NCBI GenBank assembly: GCA_004764695.1
Contig: SMSO01000031.1
Coordinates: 5,131,048 to 5,195,047 of the forward strand
DNA: 64,000 bases
Reading direction: 5' to 3'
Origin: Schizochytrium sp. TIO01
Taxonomy: Eukaryota > Sar > Bigyra > Thraustochytrida > Thraustochytriidae
Shown: in pieces, positions 12,352 through 25,400 of the stretch
Layout of the letters: each line of letters starts with the position of its first letter
How positions within the stretch are numbered: position 1 is the stretch's first letter
Notes under the pieces: generated by a model
What the model was told of the DNA's origin: nothing
The model's input: the letters and a program-made list of their open reading frames with translations, nothing else
The model's database searches: none
Made by a program: the position numbers and the translations under genes

Positions 12352-12529
12352 GAAGGCAATCAATTCAGGCAGACATCTTGGAAAAGAAAATCCGCCGAGC
12401 AAATATTTTTAGAGGAAGGAAGCGGATTAAAGGCTCTCCTCCTCGTCGTCATTTGGAATCATCGTTTCATCTGCCAATAAAGGTGTCCACCAGTGAGTGA
12501 GTGAGTGGCGTCAGGAGGAGCACGAGGAC

Positions 12530-13150
12530 GTTTTAGTTAAAAAAAAAAGTCAACCTGAAGTGAAATTCATTTGCTGCTTCGTTCTTCTCTATCCTCACCT
12601 GAGGCGACGCTTTTCCGTCGAAATGGCTCACATTGCAGGGAAGACGGCTGCGATGTTGCGTAAAAAGGCAAAACAAAAGGAGAAGGACATTAAAAAAGAA
12701 TAATATTAAAATCAAATTTAAAACTTTAACAAGAAACGATAATTAGTATGGGTATATTATATATATGTTTACTTTGCTCCCCTTTCATTAAAATGCTGAT
12801 CTATGCTGTTTTAAATTTCCCAGTTAAAAAGGGCAGTTTAAAAGGGTAACATTTTAAAATAATATTTTTTTAAAAAAAGAAGAGATTGTTTTTCTTTTCA
12901 AAATGTAAGTTTTCGTTTCAAAATGTAGACACTTAAATTAAAAGCCAGCGCATAATGGGAATATCAGTTTTAACACGAACATAAATTAAAGCTTTAAATA
13001 TTCCTGATATCTTTTATTTACATATATAATTAAAAAAGAGAAAATAATAAAATTAAAGACTATCTTCACCATTTTAAAATTCAAGATTAAAAATGGTGAA
13101 GAAAACAAAAAACACAAAAAAGAGACAACAAAAAGAAAATTTTTATTTTT
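12530..13150. other. AT-rich island
   Basis: A/T-dominated DNA with TTTTAAAA strings and AGGGTAACAT at 12843-12852, close to the motif in the island at 7.7 kb. No gene was recognised. Confidence 0.7.
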
Positions 13151-16100
13151 ATTTTTTTCAGTAAGTTCATCTTGATTTGGAATGCATGGAACTCCTGGAA
13201 CGATAAGAACGTTTTCCCCGCAGACCTTCCTGATTGCGTGCGGAAGCAAAGGCAGCTGGTTCCGATGCGCACGCGGCTGCCTTTGCACTCTTTTCTAGAG
13301 CCGCTAGTGCTACTAGTTTATACTGCAAGAAACTAAGAAACGAAAGTAAGTGACTTGAAGTAGGTATGTACTTACTAGTAATTGCCACAAGCTCTCTTAT
13401 TTGAATGAACATTTCGAGGGCTGCCACATTTCTAACAACACTCCAAATCTTCGTAGTTCTTCTTCATCTTTGAATTGAAGTTCAACCCATTCGAAGGAGT
13501 GAATCAACAGATCTTCTTCATTCAGGACGCTTCTTCGCTTGAGGCCATGCGATGGTGATAACAATTCATTTTTTTAAGATGATCACAAGGTTCAATTATA
13601 AAAATTAATAACGATTCTATGATTTAAAAAGAAAAAGGGGTTAAAGGAAAGGTGGCTTCACTATAAGATCTATAAGATCAAGATTTTAGAGGAGGCAAAA
13701 ATTGCTGGCGTCTACGGCCGAATTGGTGGCGGTCGCGATGATGAATAATTAATTCACTCCTTCTGCAACAGGAATAAGAAGAAGATTCAGGACACGCAGA
13801 TCATGCAGCACACGCAATCAATGGAGGAGTGTTGTCCTCTTGTCATGTGTTGCATCAAAAGAGGATGAATGAATGAATGAATGCGCATGAGCTAGAATCG
13901 AAGCCTTCATTTGCCAAGGTAGTATTCTGATATGCTCGAAATAAACTTGCAGCAAAATCGAGGAGGAGACGAGGAATGATGGCATAGATCCTTCTTCAAA
14001 TAAACGTGCGTATGACTTAAGATCGCACAGGTGAGGTCCGCGTGACGATGGGACCCAGGCTGCCTGGGTTAGTTACGCACGCCACGCTCGGATCGACTAG
14101 GAAGCGCATCCTTTGCTTTCGTGTGGCACGACTTTCCTACGAAGTGTATTTGGTATGGCCCATTTTGGAGAAGAAGATACCTTCGATCTGCGCGTTCCTA
14201 GTTAATCTATTTTATTGAATGTCTGTACGTATGTGTGTATGTAATTCAACGATGGACGGAGATGAAAATCACTGATCTTGGCGGTGCAAGTCTTCAAAGG
14301 TTCATGCATGCACGCACGAAGAAATTGACATTGTCCTCGCAATTGATCGTGCCAAGCAGCAATCAGCGCTGCTGCAGTGAACGTGCATTTGCATTTGCAT
14401 TTACATGCAATGAAAGACTTTGTGGAGTGGCGCTTTACGAGACTTCGAGAGATCTCCAAGGAGGTAGCTCGCTAGCGACAGGAAGAAACTGCCGATAGCT
14501 TGCCATGGATAGGTAATGAGACTTGGATCGTGTGGAGATTCTGAGCAAAACTACTTTGAGTGGAAGGACTGACTGACTTCCCAGAGCTATGGACCATTTC
14601 CAACTTGAGCATCAGTCTGGATCTGCCGGCTTTGCAGAATAGACAGCAGAAAAGACTCCGACGCCGTCGTGTCCGTACGTCACGATCTGATGTAGAGCGA
14701 GTGAATGTCTTTGAGCAGCACTGCGGTCAATCGCTCGCAAGATTAGTTTAAAGAAGTTGCCACAACAGCGGAAAGCAGCTCCAACAATTGGTCGATCGGC
14801 TAATGAGCCGAAACATCTCTAGGGACCGCGCCAAAGTTATCCATGAAAAGATCGTTCGTTCGACTACGAACTCTCAGCTTTGATGTTTCATGTGATTGGC
14901 GATGCGACCTACCTCTCAATAGCTAGCAAGCACTCGTAGCATCGATTGCTGCCTCTCACTCATTTGCTGTTAGATCTTCCATCCTTGTTTGGTAGGGATA
15001 GTATTTCTCTTAGAGCTTGCAGGGTTTTATGTTTCACCTCAAAACGAGCCAATGGAAATGGATTCTTGGCGTAGCGCTACCTACCTACACATAAACTGCT
15101 CTGAGTTAGAAGATAAGCGGCACCAGGCTTTCCGGCTTGTTCACATTGCCTTGGTCTCGCAGCCTCTAATATCTTAAATCGGGCTGCAGCACTTTTGCCA
15201 GAATTCAAGTGAATTAGCACCGGAAGACTTCCTTGGGAGCAGTGCAAAGCTGGCGTTGCCATGAAGACTTTTTTGATATTTTCACGATAGCTTGACAATC
15301 AGAGTGTCCAAGTTGGCGTTCGATTTAGCACATAGGCGTGTCTTTACAGGATTCGACACTTTACATAAAGTCTAACGCCATCAGCCTTAAATCAAATCAA
15401 ACGATTGTAAATTAGCATTAGAATTAACCGGAATCGTTCGAGCAGATTGTTTCTTTGAGTGAGGCAAGACTCCTCAGAAGACAGAATGAAAACATGCAAA
15501 ACATGCTAGTCCGCGGACGTCGTTTTCACTCTGGGAATGACGTAACATCAATTGTCAAGAGAGGGCGCCGCCGAACTATTGACTTTGCCCAGAAAAGGTT
15601 TTGGAGAGTTTTAATAAATTAAAAAAGGCTTACTGGCCAACAGCTGAAGGAATTGCCCGATCCATGAGAGTGCATTGCTATTGCAGTAACGGTGATTGAT
15701 TGGCAAAGCATAAGTAGTAAAAGGTTTCTGAACTAGTGAAATGTTTTGACAGGGAGCTTTGGCCGAGAACTATGAAATGGTGGTATCTGTCTACTCATTA
15801 GCCAATGAAACGATTTATTTGGCCTGAAACCTTTGAGAAAAAGATTAAGATGGAAACCAACACTATGTTTAAATTTCTCCGTTATCTTTCGATCGAGCTA
15901 GAATGAAATCTGTTTGACGATAAATGTTGGAATAGGTGATGATTGAAACATTTCTGCTTTAGTTCAAAACAACAGACTGGGGGTTATGTTCACAAGTTGG
16001 CGTGGAGTTTGGTTGCCTTTAGGTTTCTCTTTCCCTTGTGTCTAACTGAAAAATCAATTTGTTTCTTGACCTGCAATTCGGGTTTCATCTTGAAGTTTCC

Positions 16101-16384
16101 ATCCATCACTGCCGTATTGGAAAACCCAGCATCGTTCCTTTCTCGAGGGTGTGCGTGAGCAACGTCCAAGCACCGGCTGACCGACTGTTGCAAAATCTTC
16201 AGTTTTTTCTATCTAGCCAGAGCGAGCACAGAACTGACTGTCGTCCAAGCGAAGGCAGCGTTGACGCAAAAGCTGTAAATCCTTCTCCCACACCCTGACC
16301 GGTGCCTAGCCAGGTGCTATTATTAGCACTAAGCTGAGAAGCAGCAGCCCAAGCAGCAAGCAAGAAGAAGTGGTGGATAGGAAA
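13151..16384. other. Mixed-composition tract without a recognised gene
   Basis: It holds (GAAT)n at about 13864-13884 and three overlapping ATTTGCAT-like units at about 14385-14406. Short frames on both strands show no recognisable domain. Confidence 0.4.
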
Positions 16385-16424
16385 GTATAAAAGTATAAAA
16401 GTATAAAAGTATAAAAGTATAAAA
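16385..16424. repeat. Five tandem GTATAAAA octamers
   Basis: Five exact 8-bp copies are followed by GTATATAAAG. Each unit contains a TATA-box-like TATAAAA. No ORF with a recognisable product starts nearby, so the array may be only a microsatellite. Confidence 0.95.
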
Positions 16425-16683
16425 GTATATAAAGAAAGAAAGAAAGCGCCTCTCTTTAGTAAGTTAATACAGCTGCCGGGTAGTACCTAGTAGCACTGGG
16501 TACTATGCCTCAGCAGACTTTCTAGTTTGAGGAGCACATCTTTTCACGAAGTATGTCGCAACAGCTGACTTACTACCTACTTACTGCCTAGCAGGAGGAA
16601 CTTGAAGCTCTCTGTGTGTCCCTCATCATCATCGTTTCATCAATCAAACTGTGTCTGTGAGGAATGAACATTCACTTGTTTAC

Positions 16684-16742
16684 TCTCACTCACTCACTCA
16701 CTCACTCACTCACTCACTCACTCACTCACTCACTCACTCACT
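16684..16742. repeat. (ACTC)n microsatellite
   Basis: About 14 uninterrupted ACTC units. Confidence 0.95.
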
Positions 16743-16766
16743 CTGAACGCGGCGAGGGGCGATTAA

Positions 16767-16806
16767 TTTGTTTGTTTGTTTGTTTGTTTGTTTGATTGAT
16801 TGATTG
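16767..16806. repeat. (TTTG)n passing into (ATTG)n
   Basis: About seven TTTG units change to ATTG units at the right-hand end. Confidence 0.9.
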
Positions 16807-17297
16807 AAATTCCAGCTTTAGCTTTTTTGTAGCTGGGCTGGCATGATCGTGCCACCACCACCTCCACCAGAGCGAGTGAGTGCGTGTAGAACTGGAGAGA
16901 ATACCGGCCATGCGCTGCTGTTATGGAGCTTGGCATTCTTGAGAAGGCCAACGCAGTAAGCAGGTAAGTGGTAAGCAGGTAGGTAAGTGAGCAGCGCGTA
17001 GGAGACATTTACATTTAGGCGGGAGAGTATGTATGAATCACAAAGAAAAGCTGGGCTTGGCCAACGAGGTAACCCGGGGACAGATGGGCTCGCTCAAGTC
17101 ACCACAAGCGAGACTGACTTCCAACGACCTGGTCATACCTAGGGACTGTGTAGCAGGTGCGAGGACTTGAGCCTTTCTTTTGGTCTTCACGAAGAAAGAA
17201 CAAGGGTAGATAAACTGAAGAAGGAAGCAGGCAGGCGGGTAATAGCGGGCACTAGAAGAGGCGTTTGGAGGGTGTGCGATCGTTTCATGCCTTCTCT

Positions 17298-17410
17298 GTT
17301 GTTTGTTTGTTTGTTTGTTTGTTTGTTTGTTTGTTTGTTTGTTGTTTGTTTGTTTGTTTGTTTGTTTGTTTGTTTGTTTGTTTGTTTGTTTGTTTGTTTG
17401 TTTGTTTGTT
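17298..17410. repeat. (TTTG)n array with one phase break
   Basis: About 28 TTTG units, interrupted near 17341 by a unit lacking one T. It is the same motif as (AAAC)n on the other strand. Frames through it are spurious. Confidence 0.95.
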
Positions 17411-17573
17411 CTCCTTTTCGTCACTGGTAATGAGGCTTGTCTCGTAAATAGAGGAGACGCATTCTGGAGAGCTTTACGCATCAAATCACTTCGCAATCCA
17501 TTCGCACTCGTGCTTTAGGTATCACGCCACGAAGGCTAGCTCGAAGAGGCAGCAAAGCAAAACGAACGAAGAG

Positions 17574-17633
17574 GTACCTACCTTCCTACCTACCTACTAC
17601 CTAACTACTACTACTACTACTACCTACCTACCC
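17574..17633. repeat. CTAC/CCTA/CTA-rich compound repeat
   Basis: Tetranucleotide CTAC units alternate with trinucleotide CTA units. It belongs to a dispersed family of GTAC/CTAC-rich patches in the window. Confidence 0.85.
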
Positions 17634-17786
17634 AGGGAGGAGAAAGAAAGTCGCATTTGAGAAAGGCACTGTTGTTATGGAACTACTTTGCGCAATACTC
17701 AGGAACTTCCAACTGGTTTTTCCAGTGACCAATTTGGCATTCTTGAATAATTAAAATGTACTAACTGTACTAACTACAAATATATA

Positions 17787-17816
17787 ATGAATGAATGAAT
17801 GAATGAATGAATGAAT
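17787..17816. repeat. (GAAT)n microsatellite
   Basis: About seven units, followed by a short TA-rich stretch. Confidence 0.9.
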
Positions 17817-20160
17817 ATACATATATATACAGGACCCGGGGAGTCCTCCTCAGGCTGTGACTTCGAAGGAGTTGGGCTCACTTGTAAGGCACCCACGGAG
17901 CAGGGATGATGAATGTAGGCACCACACCCATCGCATCGCCGTTGAGCTGCTTTCAAGCCAGTGCCAATTTCGTGATGATGAAGGGCCGAATGTATGGTTC
18001 CACATTCCAGTGGGTGTCGTGTTCAGGAGGCGGTGATATTCCTAATCACCTGCCTGCTGTAAGTAATGAACGAATAAATGAATGAGTGAATGAATGTAAG
18101 CGAACCTGATCAGGGGACATTGGCATTGGCAGTGAGTGCGATGCAAGGTCTAGCCTCGGGGCATGTTTGCAATAGAAACAAGGGCAATCTTGTCTTGTTG
18201 TCAACTTCATTGAGTCATTTATTTGTACAAAAGGTACAACAGGTGTAAATTTGTTCTGTTTTATCGAACAGTCACTCTCACCTATCAGAGGCTACTCCTA
18301 TCAAATCTTTTTCCTACAAAGCCAGTGGGTGGGTGGTAAAAGCTCAAGTCAAAACACATCCCTCCTGTCCAAACTTTTAAGTTTGTATATTTGAGATCCC
18401 TATCTAGAAATGGTTCTCAACGAAAGTTACGGGTGGTTTAGTGCGCTGCAGTACTAGCAGCAAGAATCACTAACAACGTTAAAGAAATAGTAAGTTTCAA
18501 CATTGGGAATAGAGCTGGAAATTCGTATGCCACACGATACAGAGGCAGCAGCAGCAGGAGCAGCAGCAACAGCAGCTTAGCAGAAAGAAGAAGCGAGTTT
18601 TGAAGCGATCTGTTTTAGTTCAAGCTAGCACAAATTCCGTTCGTGTCACCACCCACTCCCCTCTATCATTGCGGAGTACGCACTAGAAATTCGTAATTCA
18701 AGGAAGAGATCACATGTGCCTGCGTACCTTCTACTCGCTCCAAGCGAGGCATTTCGTTCTGCAAGTTTGCGACTGTGTGTGGCTCTTCTATCGTCTAGAA
18801 AAGCAACACAGAAAAGCATCATTTGGGAGCAGGCAGGTATCCCATCCGTGTCTTTTAAACTTACTTTCGAAGCTCTTGAACTACCAGAAGCTCTTGCGCA
18901 CGCGACGTGGCTGCAAAATACAAGGCCATCAGGCTAAAACTGCCTTTTCGACCGAGGAGACAACCTACCACTTCTTCTTTTTGGTGTACTGATGAATTAA
19001 TTACATGGTAAAAATGGAGAAAGAACAAATGTAATTTTGCATTCAGGGCTCCTTTCTTTCTTTTTCTCCTTTTGGTTTGTTTGTTTGTTTGTTTGTTTAT
19101 TTATTTGTTTGTGTTTGTCTTGAATTGGGTGGCTCTTGTCGCTTCAATTGTAATTAGAATAAAGCTTTTATGATTCTCAAAAGCTGCAAGGCTCAACTAT
19201 ATTTTAGATAAAAAGAAAAGAAAGAATAGTTAGAATATAATTGGAGACCCGTATAAATAATCTTGATTTTGTCCCTTTTGAGCACCTCTGCTGTGTCCTA
19301 GTCCTAAACGGAAAAGAAAAGCTATTCAAAGGGTACTGCAATTGCTATGGGTACTTCGAACAACCAGGATGCTTCGAGATTTTGGGTGGACTCAGACCAA
19401 AGCAAGGAAATGAGGCGGAAACCAGTGCACGAGGTACCTCTACTTTATACTACCTCGCAGCTTTTTTGCAGGCAACCAAATAAATGAAAGGGCCCACCAT
19501 TATTCACCGACTGCTTCTCTACGTCTGTTCTTGAAACGGACCTCTCTTTTTGATGTAGTAGCAGCCCTGAAGCCTAAAAGAAAGAAAGAAAGCAAGCAAG
19601 AAAACATCGTTGCAAAGACAAAAACATTAAGAATCCAGGTTCGTTTTGGCAATGGATTTGTCCTAGTCGGATCTTGTTGTCGCAATCTGGAGGAGAAGGC
19701 CAACAAACAACATAGGGAGTTAGTTAATTGAGGTATTCAATAAATGAGATATCGATCATTCTTTGATGATGGCTGATGGCCTCAAACTTGAAAAGCCATG
19801 CATTCCTTCAGCGCTGGCAAGAGTGGCGCAAGCATATAGGATCGCAGCGCACAGTCTGCCAAGAACAATTACTCGGAATGTCGAATAGCGACACAGATAA
19901 ACCAACTCGAGTTGCCAGAGATTGAAAGCGGGGACGGAGCTGGGCAGAAGAGCATGGACGCAGACGAGGAGATCGACAGCTGCAGCGATCACTATACATA
20001 CCTACGTTGCCATTTCTCGCAGAAAATCGATCAAAAGTTGAAACACAAATGCGTGTTGACTGAACCATCAAAGTCCAAGACCTCAAAGACTAACAAAGCT
20101 TTGGCTTGCTTGTAAAAAAAGAGGTCACACCTAGGTAGGCCTGTGATAGAGAGAGCCCTT
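17817..20160. other. Mixed-composition tract with small repeats, no recognised gene
   Basis: An imperfect CAG tract lies at 18545-18576 and TTTG/TTTA at 19075-19112. Short frames in the interval show no recognisable domain. Confidence 0.4.
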
Positions 20161-20212
20161 AAACAAACAAACAAACAAACAAACAAACAAACAAACAAAC
20201 AAACAAACAAAC
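20161..20212. repeat. (AAAC)13 microsatellite
   Basis: Thirteen uninterrupted units. Confidence 0.95.
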
Positions 20213-20653
20213 CTTTAAACAAACAAACCAAAACTTCGTCTCGCGCAAAAGAGCATTGTAAAAAATCTCTTTGAGTAAATGGTAACCTCATCGAAGAATG
20301 AAGCAGTGGCTAAATAGCAGGAGTGCCTTGCTCAGCAACGTGGCGGGCCCTATTGGCCTGCTGTCTAGGGACCACTTTACCAGTTTTCGTGCCTGCTGTA
20401 GTAGCACTTCTTCCGTCTTGATCTTCTTCGCATGCTTTCTTTGAAAATCTCACTCACTCGTGATTTACCCATTGCACTACTTGCGAATGAGTGGTAGCGA
20501 GAACTAAGCGAAGCCATGGATCGCTCGAGGCCGGCCCAAGATGAGAGGGACCTACACTTCTGAAGGAAACATGGCAACAAAACAAAAAGAAGTTGGTACA
20601 CAACTTGAACACGCCAGGGAGAGAAACCCAAGCAGAAGCAGAGAACGTGAAGC

Positions 20654-20699
20654 GAAGAAGAAGGAGAAGAAGGAGAAGAAGGAGAAGAAGGAGAAGAAA
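20654..20699. repeat. 9-bp GAGAAGAAG-type repeat
   Basis: Purine-only repeat of about five units. On the plus strand it reads KKE/EKK and on the minus strand Leu or Ser runs. No flanking domain was seen. Confidence 0.85.
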
Positions 20700-21143
20700 G
20701 CAGAAAAGTATCACTCACTCACTAAGTTACTAAGTTAGTAAGTCAGTAATCAAGCTGGGTGACGGCACGCGCAGTGTGGGTCGGTGGCGGTCTCAAGATG
20801 CTCCTGCAAGAGGCCGGCGACGACTGTGCTAAGCGACAGTTAATAAGGGTGTGGCTTGGCAAAGTGGCGAGAGAGGGTCTCGCGGTGCGAAGCAATCAAT
20901 GCATGCAAATGCATGCATTTGGCGCTGGCGAGCAGGTGTTTTAGAAGAAGAACGAATGACAAAAATCATGCTTGATTTTTTACACTTATCCTTCTTTTTA
21001 AAGTTAAAAAGTTCTTATCAGCAGGGTGACTGACTTTGATTCTTTCTTTCTTTTACCCATATGGTGCAAAGCTTGTGTTAATATTTGTAATATTTTAAAG
21101 AAGCTTTCTGTTTTAGTTATCGTCGATTGCAAAGGGCTCATAG

Positions 21144-21173
21144 TAGGTAGGTAGGTAGGTAGGTAGGTAGGTA
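21144..21173. repeat. (GTAG)n microsatellite
   Basis: About seven units, then GTATGTACCTGGTAC, so the direct repeat ends next to its own partial complement. Confidence 0.9.
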
Positions 21174-21644
21174 TGTACCTGGTACGGGGAGAGAAGTAAA
21201 AAAGGAACCATTTTCTGTGATGCGACTTTTCACGAGAAAGGGGGACTTTCCTAAGGGTTGTAATAAGATCATCGCAAGTCGACTGATCTGTTCGCGCCGC
21301 TTCGGGGTATTGTTGAGGCCACTCGCGTGCGCGTGGGCTGAAAACAGTTGGTTTGCCTGCGCTTTTTCTGGATTCATTCTATGCATTTATCCCTCATATA
21401 ATCTTAATGATAGAGTTAGTTAGTATTTTCGATCGTAAAGTAAAATAAAGAAAAGTATAATATAATACAGTGATAATGACAGAGTATCTCTTTTACATCA
21501 TTGGAGATTATCGCAAGTCTTCCCGATTCTTTGATTGATTGCACATTCTCATCACTATCGCACTTACTCACGCACCCACGCACATACATACATACATACC
21601 TTCTCACATCATGTCGCCAAAATATGATGAATATCTATCTGTAG

Positions 21645-21645
<1 letters not shown>

Positions 21646-21675
<30 letters not shown>
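21646..21675. repeat. (ATCT)n microsatellite
   Basis: About seven units. Confidence 0.9.
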
Positions 21676-22019
21676 AAGAAAGAAAGTAGAAAAGCAAAAA
21701 CTTCAGAATGGTGAGCTCAAGTCAAATTTTTCTTCGCTTTAACTGGCGAGTTTCTAACTCGAGGGATAGGTGGCTGAGGGCTTGGATGTGCGGGATGCAA
21801 CATGAAGGAGGAAAACCGAAGTGGATGGGCGCAGGGACGGAAAAAAAGCCACAGGCGCCTTTTCTAAAGGTCCTTTTCAATGATAAAAAGCTAAAAACTT
21901 GGCAAAAAGAAAAAGAAAAAGAAAAAAGAAAAAAGAAAAAAGGAAAAAGGAAAAGGAAAGTAAGCCTCTGGGTGAGAAAGTTTTCCCCATGGGTTCAGAT
22001 TAAAGAAATCATCAATGCG

Positions 22020-22410
22020 CTAAGAAATTAAAAATTCTTTCTTAAAACGTTTTTTTCTCTGATTTTGGAAATTCCCAACAAGCTAAATATATTTCTGAAT
22101 CACGGACGCAATTTCTTTTATTAAAAAAAACAAAAACAGTTTAACATAAAAAAGAATATAAAGAATAATGACCTCTCAAAACATTTTTAAATATAATGTT
22201 TCAGACAAAAGAAAAGAAAAAGAAAACGAGGAAGATCGCATATACTCCAAATTATTTTATTCAAATGAGAATATCTCATCCATATATAAATTTTGTGAAA
22301 GTTAAAAAAAACAAAAAAACACTTTCGATTCAAGGGGGAAGGAAAATAAAACTAAAAAATACAATAAGAATTAAAATAAAAAGTAAAACAAATCCACACT
22401 AATTGTTAGT
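22020..22410. other. AT-rich island
   Basis: A/T-dominated DNA preceded by an AAAAAG-rich purine tract (about 21900-21960). The Lys/Ile/Asn-rich plus-strand frame at 22196-22402 reflects base composition. Confidence 0.65.
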
Positions 22411-25400
22411 TACTGGAAGCAGAAACAAAACCGACATCGCCGGGTCGCCTTCACGAACCGGCGGACGTGTGGGAGGTCACCCCCCTCGTTCCAGTAGCTA
22501 GAGGCTAGTAGCTTTGTGCGACCGCTAGCGACTGCTATCGTTGGCAGTAGGAGAGATTTTGAAACACGAGAGAGTGCTCATGAAAGCAAAAATGCTTTTA
22601 CAAAATGAAACTGTTCGATGCAGTAAAGAAAAATTGTGTATCACTGGAAGTAGGTACTCTGCCTGCCATCAGCTCGTACCGGGATGACGGCCAGAACCTG
22701 TTTATTCCTACCTACCGAAGTATAAGCAGCATATAGTGCGAGGAATCATATCATCCTGTTGCGCCTGATAGTGCTGCTGATTGTTTGTTGTTGTTACTCA
22801 AGTTGTTATCATTTTTTATATATTTAAAATTATGATTAAATATATAACGTAACAGGAATGTACTGCGCTAGCTAGCTAGAGACTGTTCTTCATTTTCTGT
22901 GGGTGATAGAACTGACGGTATCGTTGGATCCCAGGAGGGTCAAAAAATGGACGCCAAGAACTAAGTAAAGACCATCAGTGAAACCAACGACGCCAACAGC
23001 TGATGCATTGGCGTTCTCTTAGGTGTGATTTTCGAGGAGTTAATTAAAGAAGAAGATGAGGGACGCGTGTTTTTTTTTTGGAAAGGTAGCACCTGCACTC
23101 TTTTATCCATACGCCTAATGCTTATTAGACGAGACGAAAAGTCAGCTGGTCAGCTCCTTATTCTGTTTGTGTTGAGATGGAGGTGGATTTCCCATCTTTG
23201 GCGGAAGATATGCTTCGCTCGGGGCGTATTGCAGAGCAAGGTTTGGAAATCTAACGGCCCGGCCGGTGTTTGTTTAGTTTGCCGACGCAAGTTCTTGATC
23301 AGGATAACTAGAAACGATAAGACGAACCGCCAAAAGGTCGGCATTTGGAGGATTTTCTTAGTGTTAGTTTTGGTCGGTTTATTCGCACGAAAACGATAGG
23401 TACCTTCTTGAAGGTCATTCGTTCATCAGGTAAATAAACCCGCGAAATCAAGCGACAAATCGATGTGTTGACGATGAATTAGGCAGTTGTCGCCAAGCTT
23501 GACTTGCTTGAGCGAGAAGACCCGAGTTATTCCTGGAGATTTGGGCGGGACCTATTCGCGGGGCAAAGACTGTCTCCGCAGAACAGCTCAAGCAAGAGAG
23601 CAAAGTAAAAGGTTCCTGAGCTGGCGCCCTTGCAGTGCAACGCAAGTGCGCATACATTTACAAGTCAGTTGATGCTAGATCTACAAATAAACAGACTGTT
23701 CCACATAAGTTAAATACCCAGTCCTCCATAAAAAAGAAAGTAAAATTAAAGATATATATATATATATATATACCTTACCTGCTGATATGGCAAATGGGCG
23801 CGCGGGAAATTGTTTAGCTGACCACTAATCTTTATGCACGTGATGTTGGTTCGGGGCTGTGCGGAATTAATTCAATAAGCTCAGGTGTCGAGTGATATTC
23901 GAAATAAAAGTCTGCTGCACGCTCTCTGTGTCGTTTCTTTCTACTACTGTTACCTTCTACTGTGCCAAGCAATCTTTGGCCCCAAGCTCTAACGCGGTCT
24001 ATCGACATTCTTTGTGCTAATGAACGCATCATCGGTGGGCTTTGGCTAAGAAGCAGTGCTGAGGTACACCCTCCCTCTAAAACGATGACGCTCGCATTGT
24101 CCTGGAGAGCACACAAGCGTTCAAGGAAGCGGCGCCAACGAGTGAAGATCGCAATTTTGATTCGTTCGCGAGACAAGGAACTTGAAACGACAAGGGAATT
24201 GAAGACAATGTCTTTCCGAGCGAGAGGCAAAGTAGTCCAGCTTTCAGAGCGTTCGTGTGAGCAGGAGCTAAATATTTAACTTGTTCCAGACATGATAACG
24301 GCGTTCTTCGACGCCACCATTAGATGTGCCTTCTCACGCCTTACGTGGAAAGGGAGGAGGCTGAAGAAAAAAAGCTTTGCTATACCTGCTTTGGTTCGAT
24401 TGCGTTATTCTCGCGCCACGAGCTCCGACATGGCCATTCGCAAATGGTTTATATTGCAGGTAGAAAGAAGATGAAAGCAAGTTGAAGAAGGGCACTTGTA
24501 CGAACAGAACTTCAGATGCCAGGGCCCCAGAACTAATCAGGATCAATACGCAAAATCTGCCTCGAAGCTGTGCTTCGGATCGATGGAGCCATCAGATGAT
24601 CTCGCTATCTGCTTATGGAAAACCTCAGGAGCATTTAGTCAGATTCCTAATCTATTGCACGCCTTGCGCTGGTGAAATAAATGTATCGGGATTTGCAAAT
24701 CAATGGGCCGTGTAAATGCCGCTCTATCTGGGTCCGCCATGAAAAGATTGCAGCTCTGAGACTCGCTGCAACGAGGGTCATGCTGATGCAGGCTGGAAGG
24801 AATGAAAAGATGAAGCTTCTTCGGGCTCACCTTGAACGTTCCTTTTGCAATTTCGAGAACTGTTACACTAGATCCCCCCACCTCCAACTGTTCTCTCTGT
24901 TTCCCTCTCTCTATCACGAAGAGAATGAGAGAATGAGAGAAAGAGAGAGGAGTAAGTAAAAACTTTATAAAGTAAAGAGAGCTCTCGTTTGAAGCAGTGT
25001 GTATGAAGAAGGTACCTAGGTAGTACTACTTAGGGACTGCTACTACTACTGCTACGTGCGACACGGTGCGAGCTAGCGTTCTTGAATAAGAACAAAACCC
25101 AGGTTCTTATTGGGTTGAAGCTGAAGTTGACCCAACCTTGTGCTGGTCTCGTCCTCAATTTCATATTCCAGCAAGCGACACAGCTTCCTTTCGGACGCCA
25201 TGCCTGTTGCGAAGCGACACGCATTCTGTCCCTTTAACCCTGCTATTTGTATCGCCACTCTCGTGTTGCCTAGCGCACTCTCTTCGTTCGGTTGTTCGAC
25301 AAGTTTGTTTATTTGTTTGTTTGTTTGTTTATGCTTTTTAGTTCGATACTTTCTTTCCTGCGATTGATGATAATGAGCTTTCTCGTGTGGCAGTCAGGGA

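Noticed and set aside
11780-12500. Long ORFs on both strands of NKQT or FVCL repeat peptides (155-224 aa)
   Set aside because: (AAAC)n has no stop in any frame, so these arise from the microsatellite and a little flanking sequence, not from selection for protein.
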